Assembly: GCF_011043525.1 (NCBI RefSeq)
Contig: NZ_JAAKGO010000001.1
Span: 62,001 to 126,000 of the forward strand
Direction of reading: 5' to 3'
Source of the DNA: Sphingobacterium sp. SGG-5
GTDB taxonomy: Bacteria > Bacteroidota > Bacteroidia > Sphingobacteriales > Sphingobacteriaceae
DNA length: 64,000 bases
Position numbers and translations under genes: made by a program. Shown in pieces: positions 43,581 to 53,033 of the stretch (positions are counted from its first letter, which is position 1; every line of letters starts with the position of its first letter). Below the pieces are notes generated by a model. The model did not search any database. It saw nothing but the letters and a program-made list of their open reading frames with translations, and was not told where the DNA came from.

Positions 43581-44102
43581 ATGATGTTTCTGACCCGACT
43601 TAAAGCTGTTAGATATATTTTTCTTGACGTAGATGGTGTTTTGACCAACGGACAGATTTTAGTCACCGAGACTGGCGAACAACTCCGTACTTTCCACGTC
43701 AAGGATGGCTATGCTATTCAATATGCGGTCAGGGCCGGACTTTTTATCTTCATTATCACGGGAGGAAGATCATTAGGTGTACAAAAACGTTTTGAAGCAT
43801 TGGGTGTCACGGAGATCCACCTGGGCATATCCGACAAAGCCGCCGTATTGGAGAAGCTTCGGGGCAAATATAATTTTCAGGCTCATGAATGCCTATTTAT
43901 TGGCGACGATATGCCTGATTATACCTGTATGCGTGAAGTCGGAGTAGCCGTTTGCCCTGCGGATGCAGTCGAAGAAATCAAGGCTATATCTCATTATGTA
44001 TCGACCAAACGTGGAGGAGAGGGCGTTGTACGGGATATACTGGAAAAAATCATAAAACTTCAGGGAAATTGGCATCCCGACACGTATATCAAAAGCCTAT
44101 AA
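43581..44102 (+). CDS. kdsC: 3-deoxy-D-manno-octulosonate 8-phosphate phosphatase (KdsC type)
   Basis: Removes the phosphate from KDO 8-phosphate in lipopolysaccharide core synthesis. The 173-residue HAD phosphatase of the capless C0 class has motif I FLDVDGVLTNG with nucleophile Asp16 and acid Asp18, motif II FIITGGRS, Lys in GISDKAAVLEKL, and motif IV FIGDDMPDYTCM. The C-terminus is GGEGVVRDILEKIIK. A second ATG directly follows the first. It lies 1 bp before maf and is likely co-transcribed with it. Family length and motifs agree; the only doubt is between KDO-8-P and related sugar-acid phosphates. Confidence 0.92.
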   Translation: MMFLTRLKAVRYIFLDVDGVLTNGQILVTETGEQLRTFHVKDGYAIQYAVRAGLFIFIITGGRSLGVQKRFEALGVTEIHLGISDKAAVLEKLRGKYNFQAHECLFIGDDMPDYTCMREVGVAVCPADAVEEIKAISHYVSTKRGGEGVVRDILEKIIKLQGNWHPDTYIKSL

Positions 44103-44103
44103 T

Positions 44104-44706
44104 ATGCTTATAGACACGCTCAAGAATATACCCATCGTATTAGGTTCGCAATCGCCAAGACGCAAGGAGTTATTGGCCGCTATGGATATTGATTTCGACG
44201 TTGAAGTTTACCCCGTAGAGGAGAAAATCAATTCGAATCTATCACCCGACGCTATCGCCATTGATATTGCACGAGCCAAACTAACGGCGTTCGACAAGGC
44301 AGCGTATGCGACAAAGCTGGTTATTACCGCCGACACCATTGTCGTAGCACCTAATGGACAGGTTATAGGCAAACCGCATACAGAGCAGGAAGCGATAACC
44401 ATGGTAACGAGTCTTTTGCTCAACACACATCTTGTCATCACAGGTGTGGCCCTGCAATATAAAGCGACAGTTGTCAGTTTCGCTGAAACAACCAAGGTGC
44501 AGTTTGCACCTTTATCCACGGATGAAATACGGTATTACATCGATAAGTACAGGCCTTACGATAAAGCAGGCGCATACGGTATACAGGAATGGATCGGACG
44601 AATCGGTATAGACACTATAACAGGCAGCTTCGAAAATGTCATGGGACTACCGACACAGCGTCTATACCGAGAATTGAAAAAGCTATTCGATTGCCCGGCT
44701 ATTTGA
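44104..44706 (+). CDS. maf: Maf-family nucleotide pyrophosphatase
   Basis: A 200-residue house-cleaning enzyme that hydrolyses non-canonical or excess nucleoside triphosphates. It begins with IVLGSQSPRRKELL, the Maf P-loop-like motif, has EEKI and ITADTIVV with the catalytic Asp, IGKPHTEQEA, and the C-terminal YRPYDKAGAYGIQEWIG and FENVMGLP. These residues fit the dTTPase/UTPase (YhdE) subgroup. Its 3' end overlaps the convergent TonB-dependent receptor gene by 8 bp. Confidence 0.93.
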   Translation: MLIDTLKNIPIVLGSQSPRRKELLAAMDIDFDVEVYPVEEKINSNLSPDAIAIDIARAKLTAFDKAAYATKLVITADTIVVAPNGQVIGKPHTEQEAITMVTSLLLNTHLVITGVALQYKATVVSFAETTKVQFAPLSTDEIRYYIDKYRPYDKAGAYGIQEWIGRIGIDTITGSFENVMGLPTQRLYRELKKLFDCPAI

Positions 44707-47293
44707 TGTGATATCTCACGCCTGTATAAAACATGCGTCCGGTTAGCGGCCCCCATAATAATCCCGTATCAAAATAATCTCCAAAAGGATCATCAAAAGC
44801 AAGAATAGGATTTTTTTGATAATAATTGGATAGGTTTTCACCACCCACGTAGATATCAAAATTTTTATCCTTACCCAAAGACTTACTTATTTGTGCATTC
44901 ATGGTCACATAGGCCTGAGAATAGGCTGGCAACTGATATTCCACCGGATTGTCGACTGTTGAAGGAAGACGTTTTTGGCCTACCATATTGAGGGTATAAT
45001 CAAAACTCCAGCCGCTATGCAGATTATAGGCCAGATTCATAAATCCCCGATGTTTTGCCGTCAGCGGTTTCTGCAATCGCCCACTACTATAGTCTGTTTC
45101 CACATCCAACATACGATAAGCCATACGTGTTTCAAAATGTCGAGCCGGCATAAAACGAAACTCAGCCTGTAGGCTGTTCGAGTACGATTTTCCATCCAGG
45201 TTATAAAACGAAACAGTCCGGGAATCCTCATAGTCAACAACCACCTGATTTAAGAAGTTGTTGTGGAACAATTCTACCGAAACACCAGACTCTCTGCCAA
45301 ATAGTTGGAAATTCTGATCCAGGGTAAGGCCGGTATTCCAGGAAACTTCGGGTTGAAGGTTATAAGCCGTGCCCGACGTTTGGTAAGAAGCGAAATCTAT
45401 GTTTCTGCTAGAAGCCAAAACACTGATATTCTCGGCAAAGATATTTGCCGTACGTTGCCCGCGACCTGAACTCAACCGTAGTGTCGTGCCACTCACCGGA
45501 GTATACCGCAAGACGGCCCGTGGTGTGGTAAACCAGCCGTATAAAGAGTTATAGTCTTGTCTTAACCCCAATACTGCATCAAATTTTTCAGATGGACTGA
45601 ACGTATATTCTGCAAACGCTCCGGAAACAACCTCTTTACGGTCATAATTAAACGCATTAACCTCTTCCTGATAGTCGTCATAACTGACCGATGTACCCAA
45701 TTTGTATTTGTGCGCGACAGAGCCCAGAACATCTTGGAAAATTAAATTCGCATACCCACTGCGCTGATCACTGTTATAGGTATTCTGTCCAAAATAGCTA
45801 TCTTGTGTATAGTTAGATCCTGACAATTGCAAACCAATACTTCGCAATCTATTTTCCGGAAAAACATAACCAATCTTTGCAAAGCCTTCAATCCGTTGGT
45901 TATCAAATCCTATCCCGTATTTATTCCTCGTCAATCGATCCGTATCTTTGTTAAAATCGATTTCACCGCCCGTGCGGTCATCTTTTAGATACTTCACACC
46001 AAACTGAATGATCGTGCCTTTGCCATTCTCATAATTCCATCTGTTTATCCCCGAAAAAAGATTACCCACCGGCACATCCCTAAAGCCGTTCTCGCTGAAA
46101 TTCATATTCTTATTATACATGAAGTTATCATGTAGGAGAAAACCGACCGACCAATCCGAGTTGATTTTATGGGCTAGGTTAAGGTTAATATCCGTGCGTC
46201 CCATATTATTCGCATAGGCATTGAAAAAGAGCTTTTCGGAATTTTGCGGCTTTTTTAATTCGACATTAATCTGCCCTGCCATATTCTCGAAACCGTTCAC
46301 GACCGACCCAATACCTTTGCTAATTTCGATCGAGTTGATCCAGGTACCCGCGATACTATTTAAACCTAATGGGGTAGCAAATCCCCTCGGACCAGGAAGG
46401 TTTTCCACCGTAAGTTGTGTGTATATCCCACTTAGACCCAACATCTGGATCTGTTTACTGCCTGTCACAGCGTCATTACTCACCACGTCTACCGAAACAT
46501 TGGTTTCAAAACTTTCACTCAAATCACAGCAGGCAGCTTTAAATAATTCACGCGCTGTCAAGACTTCCACACGTGTGGGTGTCAATGCATCAATATATGT
46601 TGATTTTTTCTTTCGAGAAACTACGACTTCAGACAAAACATTATTTTGGGCATGTACGACCAATACTTCGTGCAGATCTTTCACCTCAATGGTATCGGAC
46701 TGCATACCGGCGTAGGAGAATATCAGATTTTTATTACCCTTTTCGTGCTTTATTTTAAATACACCATTTTCATTAGAGGTCTCCCGCCGTATCGGATCTT
46801 CCAACCACACCACATTAACGCCGACGATAGGGGTTAAATCCCCTTTCCCACTTTCGTTGACCACTACGCCTGTGATAATATGGTCATGCTTATCGTGATC
46901 ATGTTCCTCCCCTTCCGTAGTACTATATTGATGTTCTCCGGAATTCTTGTCTTTATCAAGCCTTTCATAAAGGCAACACTCATGCAACTTTTCATACACC
47001 TCATCCGGCGCACGAAATAGCGGTGTATCATGACCAGCATGTGCTATCGATTGCTGTATTGCCGCTAACGACGTTTTTTCATAATTATATTTTACGGTAA
47101 GGCGGTGTGTCTTCATATCCCAAACCGCTTTTTCAACACCATCTAATGTTGCTGCGTTTTCAATTCTCTTCTTACACAATCCACAGTTACCGGCCACATC
47201 AAATACTGCCGCGCTATCTGTTTGCGCATATGTAAATCCAGTTGATCCTAAAAAAAATACGATAAGTGCGAAGCTATATATTGTTACTTTCAT
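44699..47293 (-). CDS. TonB-dependent receptor with N-terminal heavy-metal-associated domain
   Basis: An 864-residue outer-membrane receptor. After the signal peptide (to about residue 23) comes an HMA domain with metal-binding Cys37 and Cys40 (GNCGLCKKRIE). Then there is a Cys pair HECC (104-107) and a His/Asp-rich stretch EEHDHDKHDH (129-138). A carboxypeptidase-regulatory-like domain follows (ITGVVVNESGKGDLTPIVGVNVV), then the plug (SLSESFETNVSVD-like, IQMLGLSGIYTQLTVENLPGPRG) and a 22-strand barrel. Fusion of a metal-binding domain to the receptor suggests transport or sensing of copper or another soft metal, which is inference. It pairs with the HYC_CC_PP gene 88 bp upstream. Confidence 0.9.
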   Translation of the reverse strand: MKVTIYSFALIVFFLGSTGFTYAQTDSAAVFDVAGNCGLCKKRIENAATLDGVEKAVWDMKTHRLTVKYNYEKTSLAAIQQSIAHAGHDTPLFRAPDEVYEKLHECCLYERLDKDKNSGEHQYSTTEGEEHDHDKHDHIITGVVVNESGKGDLTPIVGVNVVWLEDPIRRETSNENGVFKIKHEKGNKNLIFSYAGMQSDTIEVKDLHEVLVVHAQNNVLSEVVVSRKKKSTYIDALTPTRVEVLTARELFKAACCDLSESFETNVSVDVVSNDAVTGSKQIQMLGLSGIYTQLTVENLPGPRGFATPLGLNSIAGTWINSIEISKGIGSVVNGFENMAGQINVELKKPQNSEKLFFNAYANNMGRTDINLNLAHKINSDWSVGFLLHDNFMYNKNMNFSENGFRDVPVGNLFSGINRWNYENGKGTIIQFGVKYLKDDRTGGEIDFNKDTDRLTRNKYGIGFDNQRIEGFAKIGYVFPENRLRSIGLQLSGSNYTQDSYFGQNTYNSDQRSGYANLIFQDVLGSVAHKYKLGTSVSYDDYQEEVNAFNYDRKEVVSGAFAEYTFSPSEKFDAVLGLRQDYNSLYGWFTTPRAVLRYTPVSGTTLRLSSGRGQRTANIFAENISVLASSRNIDFASYQTSGTAYNLQPEVSWNTGLTLDQNFQLFGRESGVSVELFHNNFLNQVVVDYEDSRTVSFYNLDGKSYSNSLQAEFRFMPARHFETRMAYRMLDVETDYSSGRLQKPLTAKHRGFMNLAYNLHSGWSFDYTLNMVGQKRLPSTVDNPVEYQLPAYSQAYVTMNAQISKSLGKDKNFDIYVGGENLSNYYQKNPILAFDDPFGDYFDTGLLWGPLTGRMFYTGVRYHIK

Positions 47294-47381
47294 TTTCTCT
47301 TATTTCTTGTTATTCTTACATAAAAATATTGTTGACAATACATACCGTATCATCAATTTCTACGATCAAAAGAGAAAAATC

Positions 47382-47804
47382 CTAAATTCTAAAAATACAA
47401 TGATGTAAATAGATCGGCGGAGAGGAGTTTGTAAAAGCGAATATAGGCGTTAATGACCTATATGTTTTCTGTGGAGAAGGAAATGAAAAGATATCCTGCA
47501 TCCATGGAATTATCCGGATGGCCGGATCAAGTGTTAATGTTCTGTCTTTGGTATAGGAAAAGACCTTCTCGGAGAGTTGATCGAATTTAAACTCCATATC
47601 ATCACAGCTCCCATCTCGACAATTCTTTTTTGGATCTTCGTTATCTCGCTGTGTTTGGTGGCAAAATGGGCACGCATCATGAATAGAATCTACTTCAGCG
47701 ACAGCCCAAAGCACATTACCAGCGCATCGATGTATTTGAAAAGTGATTCCAAAGGACACCGCCACATAACACATACATAAAAAGATGACAAAAATCTTTT
47801 TCAT
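47382..47804 (-). CDS. HYC_CC_PP family protein
   Basis: A 140-residue secreted or membrane-anchored protein. An N-terminal hydrophobic segment (IFVIFLCMCYVAVSFGI) is followed by His25-x-Cys27, a C-x-x-C pair (45, 48), Cys62 and Cys67, and a C-terminal SSPPIYL (Pro129-Pro130). These are the elements that give the Bacteroidota HYC_CC_PP family its name; function is not established. Paired cysteines and histidines and its place upstream of an HMA-bearing TonB receptor hint at metal handling. The ATG at 47804 is used; an in-frame TTG lies 3 codons upstream. Confidence 0.8.
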   Translation of the reverse strand: MKKIFVIFLCMCYVAVSFGITFQIHRCAGNVLWAVAEVDSIHDACPFCHQTQRDNEDPKKNCRDGSCDDMEFKFDQLSEKVFSYTKDRTLTLDPAIRIIPWMQDIFSFPSPQKTYRSLTPIFAFTNSSPPIYLHHCIFRI

Positions 47805-47890
47805 TTGTGACAAAAATAATAATAAAAGCAGTTTACTATCGTTATTTTTATGTCAAACTTTTATTACTGACCATTTTGGAGGACCCTATA

Positions 47891-48007
47891 ATGATTAACA
47901 ACATCTTAAACACACCATTCGGCATTCTTGGTGCCATTATCTTTTTAGTCATCTTTGCCATTCTATTATTAAAACTGAATAGCGTGATATTAAACAAGTT
48001 GGACTAA
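47891..48007 (+). CDS. Small single-pass membrane protein, 38 residues
   Basis: A short ORF starting at ATG 47891, with a good Shine-Dalgarno GGAGGA 8 to 9 bases upstream. The 38-residue product has one hydrophobic helix (ILGAIIFLVIFAILLLKL) flanked by MINNILNTPFG and a basic NSVILNKLD tail. I recognise no family. It is divergent from the HYC_CC_PP gene and convergent with floA (8-bp gap). The strong ribosome-binding site and coherent transmembrane segment favour a real gene; conservation would be needed to confirm it. Confidence 0.5.
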   Translation: MINNILNTPFGILGAIIFLVIFAILLLKLNSVILNKLD

Positions 48008-48015
48008 AAATGTTT

Positions 48016-48999
48016 CTATTGCTTGTCTTTATTATTGCCTTTCGGGTTTGAGATCGATGATCGCATATCCGTATCTGCCTGAATATTTTGCATTTTATAG
48101 TAGTCCAATACACCTAAGTTACCGCTTCGGAAAGCTTCTGCCATAGCTAATGGCACCTGTGCTTCGGCTTCGATAACTTTTGCTTTTGCTTCTTGAGCCT
48201 TGGCTCTCATCTCTTGCTCCGTAGCTACCGCCATTGCACGACGCTCTTCGGCTCGGGCGTTCGCGACTTTCAAATCAGCTTCCGCCTGATCAGTCTGCAG
48301 TTTAGCCCCAACATTTTCCCCGATATCTATATCTGCAATATCTATCGAGAGAATTTCAAAAGCCGTACCTGAATCCAGTCCTTTAGCTAGTACTGTTTTT
48401 GATATTCGATCTGGGTTTTCTAACACCTGTTTGTGATCTGCCGATGATCCTATCGTTGTCACAATTCCCTCCCCTACACGCGCCAGAATAGTTTCCTCAC
48501 CCGCACCGCCGACCAACTGGTTAATATTAGCCCGCACCGTTACCCGCGCTTTGGCAATAAGCTGGATACCGTCTTTCGCCACAGCAGCGACCGGAGGCGT
48601 GTTTATGACCTGTGGATTTACAGACAATTGTACAGCATCGAACACATCGCGCCCCGCCAGATCTATCGCTGTTGCCAATTTAAAATCCAGAGGGATATTA
48701 GCTTTATCTGCCGATATGAGCGCCTTAATAACTTTATTTACATTGCCACCTGCGAGATAGTGCGTCTCTATCTCATTTGAAGTAATACGTAGCCCTGCCT
48801 TAGTCGAGGTAATCATCGCATTTGTCACTAAAGCGGGAGAAACCTTACGAAGTCGCATTAACACAAGATTGACCAAACTTATCCTTACATTAGATAGTTG
48901 AGCGGTAAACCATAAGTTTACCGGTAATAAATAAAGCAGCAGAAAGAAGGCTATCACACCTCCCACAATGGACATAATAAGTGTAATTTCGTGAGTCAT
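48016..48999 (-). CDS. floA: Flotillin-like protein FloA
   Basis: A 327-residue membrane scaffold of the YqfA/FloA family, which organises lipid microdomains. It has an N-terminal re-entrant hydrophobic segment ([29 protein letters not shown]), a PHB-like region with [56 protein letters not shown], and a long Ala/Glu-rich coiled coil ([47 protein letters not shown]). The usual NfeD partner is not adjacent; the gene is flanked by the small membrane protein and the hybrid kinase. Confidence 0.94.
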   Translation of the reverse strand: MTHEITLIMSIVGGVIAFFLLLYLLPVNLWFTAQLSNVRISLVNLVLMRLRKVSPALVTNAMITSTKAGLRITSNEIETHYLAGGNVNKVIKALISADKANIPLDFKLATAIDLAGRDVFDAVQLSVNPQVINTPPVAAVAKDGIQLIAKARVTVRANINQLVGGAGEETILARVGEGIVTTIGSSADHKQVLENPDRISKTVLAKGLDSGTAFEILSIDIADIDIGENVGAKLQTDQAEADLKVANARAEERRAMAVATEQEMRAKAQEAKAKVIEAEAQVPLAMAEAFRSGNLGVLDYYKMQNIQADTDMRSSISNPKGNNKDKQ

Positions 49000-49281
49000 A
49001 TCAATACAAGTCGTTAATTTTTCCTAAATATATTAATTAAAATTTACTTCTCCCATTTTTTAAACGAATAAGAGAGCATAAGCAAGACTATATTTATCAC
49101 GAAAGAAGTACAAATTTTCATTTGAATTGACCTTCTAAAATATTATCTTTATCGATAATTTAAACCAGACATCTACCATTTTAACTATAATTGATTTTTT
49201 GCTGGTTTCGTTATTTAGATTAAGGGCGAATTAGTAGTTTCGTAGTATAATAAAAAGCAACCTTACTTGAGATAGTATGGC

Positions 49282-50883
49282 ATGAAAAATATCAATCTTT
49301 TAATATTAACCGATACCGAAGAAAACATCGTTGGTTTGCAAGCTTCGTTGGCCCAGATCGAATATCTTCATGTTATTTGCTCAACCGATCCGAACGAGGC
49401 ATTTAAAATTTGCAAAAAAGATGACATAGCGATTGCGTTGATTGACGTACAAACTCCCGAGATAACAGGGCTTGAATTTGTTTCTTTACTAAAGGTAGAT
49501 CCCAAAACTTCTTCTATCGTAGCCATTATGATAACAGATCAGGCTAACAACGATAAATTCCTCATTCATGGAGTAACGGATTATTTGTATAAGCCATTAA
49601 ATCCAGAAATTACGATCCTTAAAGTCAAATCCTTTATCAAACAAATCTATATCGGGGAAGAGATTATTCAAAAAGAGCAGGAGCTTGAAGACACAAAAAA
49701 AGCATTAATTCAAGCCCATCAAGCCGCTGAAGACGCCCGCATGTCAAAGGAAATTTTCTTGGCAAACATGAGTCATGAAATTCGAACGCCTATCAACGGA
49801 ATAGTAGGTATAGTCCATATGCTCAAAAATGCTAATCTAAGTCAAGAACATCAAGATTGGATCAACAGACTAGAGATAGCATCCGATTCGCTGCTACTTA
49901 TTATTAACGATATCCTGGATATTTCAAAAATCGATTCAGACAAACTAAAGATTGAAATGGAGGAATTTCATCTCGAAAGCCTTCTTATGGATGTCGAAAA
50001 GTTTTTCCGTGCCAAGGCCCTTGACAAGCAAATCGATTTCAAAGTAGATGTCGATACCAATCTTCCCCAATATGTCAAATTTGACCCTTTGCGGCTACAG
50101 CAGATTATCTCAAATTTTGTTTCAAACAGTTTAAAGTTCACGGATCAAGGTGAAATATTACTTTCTGCAATAAATCAAGGTAAACAAGACAACCGCGTCA
50201 AGATCAAGTTTACTGTTAAAGACACCGGTATTGGGATTAAGCCAGACGCAGTTGAAAAAATATTTTTAGCCTTCGAACAGGGTGATGATGGCATAACCAA
50301 GAAATTTGGCGGTACTGGACTGGGTTTAGCTATCGTTAAAAGATTAGCCAAGCTACTCCATGGTGAAGTATATGCCGAAAGTGAGTTTGGGTATGGTTCT
50401 CAATTCTCATTTGTGGTAGAAATGGAAGAAGTACATAGGCCCGAAAATGTAAAAAGCCGTAAAGATTTCCTCTATAACCAGTTGCCTAAGTTGACAGGAC
50501 TGCATGTACTCATCGCGGAAGACAACGACTTGAATAGCTTTATGGTATCCCATATGCTAAGGACATGGAATTGTCAAGTGACGATGGTAAGAAACGGCCG
50601 GCTCGCTTTGGAGGCTATCGATAAGGCTACTTACGACGTGATATTGATGGATACACATATGCCTGTGATGAGCGGTTTCGATGCTATCAAGCAAATCCGG
50701 GCAAGCTATATCGAGCATGTCCGTAAAACACCAATCATTACCATATCCGCATCCGTATTGGATCACGAACAAGAAGCTGCTTTTAAAGTCGGTGCTGATG
50801 AAGTGATTGGAAAACCCTTTAATCCTGTCGAGTTATACAACAAGATTATCAAGGTCTGTCGTTTAAATATAGAGGAAAGTTAA
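49282..50883 (+). CDS. Hybrid histidine kinase, REC-HisKA-HATPase-REC
   Basis: A 533-residue soluble kinase with no TM segment. Domains in order: an N-terminal receiver (Asp55 in IALIDVQTPEITG), a coiled linker (EIIQKEQELEDTKKALIQAH), HisKA with His165 in FLANMSHEIRTPING, and the ATPase with N-box Asn278/Asn282, DTGIGI near 314 and GGTGLGLAIVKRL. A C-terminal receiver follows with Asp457 in YDVILMDTHMPVMSG. It may take a phosphoryl signal at the front and pass it through the rear receiver to an Hpt protein, none of which is nearby. The signal and output are unknown. Confidence 0.93.
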   Translation: MKNINLLILTDTEENIVGLQASLAQIEYLHVICSTDPNEAFKICKKDDIAIALIDVQTPEITGLEFVSLLKVDPKTSSIVAIMITDQANNDKFLIHGVTDYLYKPLNPEITILKVKSFIKQIYIGEEIIQKEQELEDTKKALIQAHQAAEDARMSKEIFLANMSHEIRTPINGIVGIVHMLKNANLSQEHQDWINRLEIASDSLLLIINDILDISKIDSDKLKIEMEEFHLESLLMDVEKFFRAKALDKQIDFKVDVDTNLPQYVKFDPLRLQQIISNFVSNSLKFTDQGEILLSAINQGKQDNRVKIKFTVKDTGIGIKPDAVEKIFLAFEQGDDGITKKFGGTGLGLAIVKRLAKLLHGEVYAESEFGYGSQFSFVVEMEEVHRPENVKSRKDFLYNQLPKLTGLHVLIAEDNDLNSFMVSHMLRTWNCQVTMVRNGRLALEAIDKATYDVILMDTHMPVMSGFDAIKQIRASYIEHVRKTPIITISASVLDHEQEAAFKVGADEVIGKPFNPVELYNKIIKVCRLNIEES

Positions 50884-50956
50884 TAATTATACCGTTATGA
50901 TACGATTCTTTAATAAAATGCTGTAACTTTATACCAGTTAACAAAGATTAAAAGCA

Positions 50957-51493
50957 ATGAAAAAATTATTTGTAATTCCATTTTTAGCAGCTGGATTAAT
51001 ATTTGTTGCGTGTAACAATGCATCCAACTCCAATAGTAACGACAGTCAGACAACTGCTACCGAAGAAACTACTGAATCCACCGACGTTGAGTCTGTTCCC
51101 GGTATTGAGAATGTAGCTTTGTCGAATACATGGACCATTGAGGGCAACGACCAAATGAAATTCAACATTGACTTAATGCGTGTCAAAGCAGGAGAGCCTG
51201 TGGAGGTCACCTTAAAGAATGTAGGAGAAATGCCAAAAGAGTCGATGGGACACAATTTTGTAGTACTTCAACCTCAAGTAGATTTACCTACGTTTGGTGG
51301 GGAGGCAGCAGCAGCAAAAGATAACGATTATATTCCAAAATCTTCTTTATCTTCTATCGTTGCACATACGAAACTTTTAGGCCCAGGCGAAGAAGATAAA
51401 ATTACTTTTACCTTAGAAAAAGGCGTTTATCCTTTTATCTGTAGTTTCCCTGGACACTACAGTGTCATGCAAGGAAAAATTGTAGCTGAATAA
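50957..51493 (+). CDS. Azurin-like blue copper lipoprotein
   Basis: A 178-residue periplasmic electron carrier with a lipobox FVAC (Cys19). After a Ser/Thr/Asn-rich linker of about 30 residues comes the cupredoxin domain. The copper ligands of azurin are in place: His99 in SMGHNFVVL, Cys162 in FICSFPGH, His167 and Met171. The Tyr/Lys-free loop ICSFPGHYSVMQG is typical. Lipid anchoring is the common form in Bacteroidota. It has its own terminator and no adjacent partner enzyme; it probably serves respiratory or peroxide-reducing electron transfer. Confidence 0.95.
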   Translation: MKKLFVIPFLAAGLIFVACNNASNSNSNDSQTTATEETTESTDVESVPGIENVALSNTWTIEGNDQMKFNIDLMRVKAGEPVEVTLKNVGEMPKESMGHNFVVLQPQVDLPTFGGEAAAAKDNDYIPKSSLSSIVAHTKLLGPGEEDKITFTLEKGVYPFICSFPGHYSVMQGKIVAE

Positions 51494-51520
51494 GTCAACA
51501 TTTTATTATAGTTAGATACA

Positions 51521-51570
51521 AAACCGTCTTCTATGTTTGGGCTGTCAAATGTAGAAGACGGTTTCTTTTT
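51521..51570 (+). terminator. Azurin gene terminator
   Basis: A perfect 13-bp stem AAACCGTCTTCTA / TAGAAGACGGTTT with an 18-base loop, followed by CTTTTT, 27 bp after the stop. Confidence 0.85.
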
Positions 51571-51614
51571 CGCTATAGAAGTCTTAACTTAGCAGCAAAT
51601 TTAAATTCACAAAG

Positions 51615-53021
51615 ATGCAATATGATGTTATAGTAATAGGTAGCGGCCCTGGAGGTTATGTTGCCGCTATCCGTTGTGCCCAGTTAGGGTTGAAAACAGC
51701 CATAATAGAAAAATACAGTTCTTTTGGCGGAACGTGTCTGAACGTAGGCTGTATTCCGTCTAAAGCACTATTAGATACGTCCGAACATTATCATAACGCC
51801 AAGCACGCCTTCGGCGAGCACGGTATCTCCTTAGATAATCTGAACATAGATGTTAAGAAAATGATCGCTCGCAAAAATGAGGTCATTGCTCAAAATACAG
51901 CCGGTATTTCGTTTCTTTTTAAAAAGAACAAGATAGACACCTATGAAGGGGTCGGTTCCTTTGTCGACAAAAACACCATTAAGATTACCAAAAAAGATGG
52001 TAAGGCAGAAGAAATTAAAGGAAAAAATGTCATTGTCGCCACGGGTTCTAAACCTACCGCTTTACCTTTTCTTCCTATCGATAAAAAGAGAATCATTACA
52101 TCCACAGAAGCATTAAACCTCACAGAGGTTCCTAAACACCTCATCGTCATAGGTGGTGGTGTCATCGGATTAGAGTTAGGATCCGTATATGCACGCCTAG
52201 GTGCAAAAGTATCTGTAGTTGAGTTTGCGAAATCAATTATTAGCACGATGGACAGCGGTCTGGGAAAAGAACTACAACGCGTACTCAAAAAATCGCTTGG
52301 TATGGAGTTTTTCCTTGGACATAAGGTCACGGGAGCGACGACAAAGGGCAAAAAAGTAACCGTAACTGCGGAAGACAACAAAGGACAGGCTGTTTCTTTT
52401 GAAGGAGACTATTGTATCGTGTCAGTAGGACGAGTAGCTTATACCAGAGATTTAGGCTTAGAGCATATAGGCATCACCCCCGAAGAAAGAGGTAATAAGA
52501 TCCCCGTCAATGCACATTTGGAGACCGCTGTAGAAGGGGTATATGCTATTGGCGACGTCGTGAAAGGTGCTATGCTTGCGCATAAAGCAGAAGACGAAGG
52601 CACATACGTTGCGGAACGTATTGCGGGCCAAAAACCACACATTGATTATAACCTGATTCCGGGTGTTGTCTATACTTGGCCAGAGGTGGCGTCTGTCGGA
52701 CAGACGGAAGATCAACTGAAAGAAGCTGGCAAAAAGTTTAAGACCGGATCATTTTCGTTTAAAGCATCTGGCAGAGCCAAAGCTTCAGGAGATACAGACG
52801 GTTTCATCAAAGTGTTAGCTGATGCCGATACGGATGAAATTTTAGGGGTGCATATGATAGGACCGCGCGCCGCAGATATGATTGCAGAAGCAGTTGTCGC
52901 TATGGAATACCGAGCATCTGCCGAAGATATCGGACGCATCTGTCATGCCCATCCGACTTACACCGAAGCATTTAAGGAGGCAGCCTTAGCGGCGACAGCT
53001 AACCGGGCGATACACGCTTAA
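51615..53021 (+). CDS. lpdA: Dihydrolipoyl dehydrogenase
   Basis: The E3 flavoprotein of 2-oxoacid dehydrogenase complexes and the glycine cleavage system. The 468-residue protein has the FAD motif DVIVIGSGPGGYVAAIRCAQLG, the redox disulfide Cys41/Cys46 in GGTCLNVGCIPSKALL, the NAD motif IVIGGGVIGLELGSVYARLGAKVSVVE, and YAIGDVVKGAMLAHKAEDEG. The C-terminal interface domain ends HAHPTYTEAFKEAALAA with the catalytic His-Glu pair. It stands alone, without E1 or E2 genes nearby. Confidence 0.97.
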   Translation: MQYDVIVIGSGPGGYVAAIRCAQLGLKTAIIEKYSSFGGTCLNVGCIPSKALLDTSEHYHNAKHAFGEHGISLDNLNIDVKKMIARKNEVIAQNTAGISFLFKKNKIDTYEGVGSFVDKNTIKITKKDGKAEEIKGKNVIVATGSKPTALPFLPIDKKRIITSTEALNLTEVPKHLIVIGGGVIGLELGSVYARLGAKVSVVEFAKSIISTMDSGLGKELQRVLKKSLGMEFFLGHKVTGATTKGKKVTVTAEDNKGQAVSFEGDYCIVSVGRVAYTRDLGLEHIGITPEERGNKIPVNAHLETAVEGVYAIGDVVKGAMLAHKAEDEGTYVAERIAGQKPHIDYNLIPGVVYTWPEVASVGQTEDQLKEAGKKFKTGSFSFKASGRAKASGDTDGFIKVLADADTDEILGVHMIGPRAADMIAEAVVAMEYRASAEDIGRICHAHPTYTEAFKEAALAATANRAIHA

Positions 53022-53033
53022 TTACCCTCACGA

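Noticed and set aside
47807..47890. Longer version of the small membrane protein starting at 47807
   Set aside because: The strong Shine-Dalgarno sequence directs the ATG at 47891; the longer form has no ribosome-binding site and overlaps the divergent promoter area.
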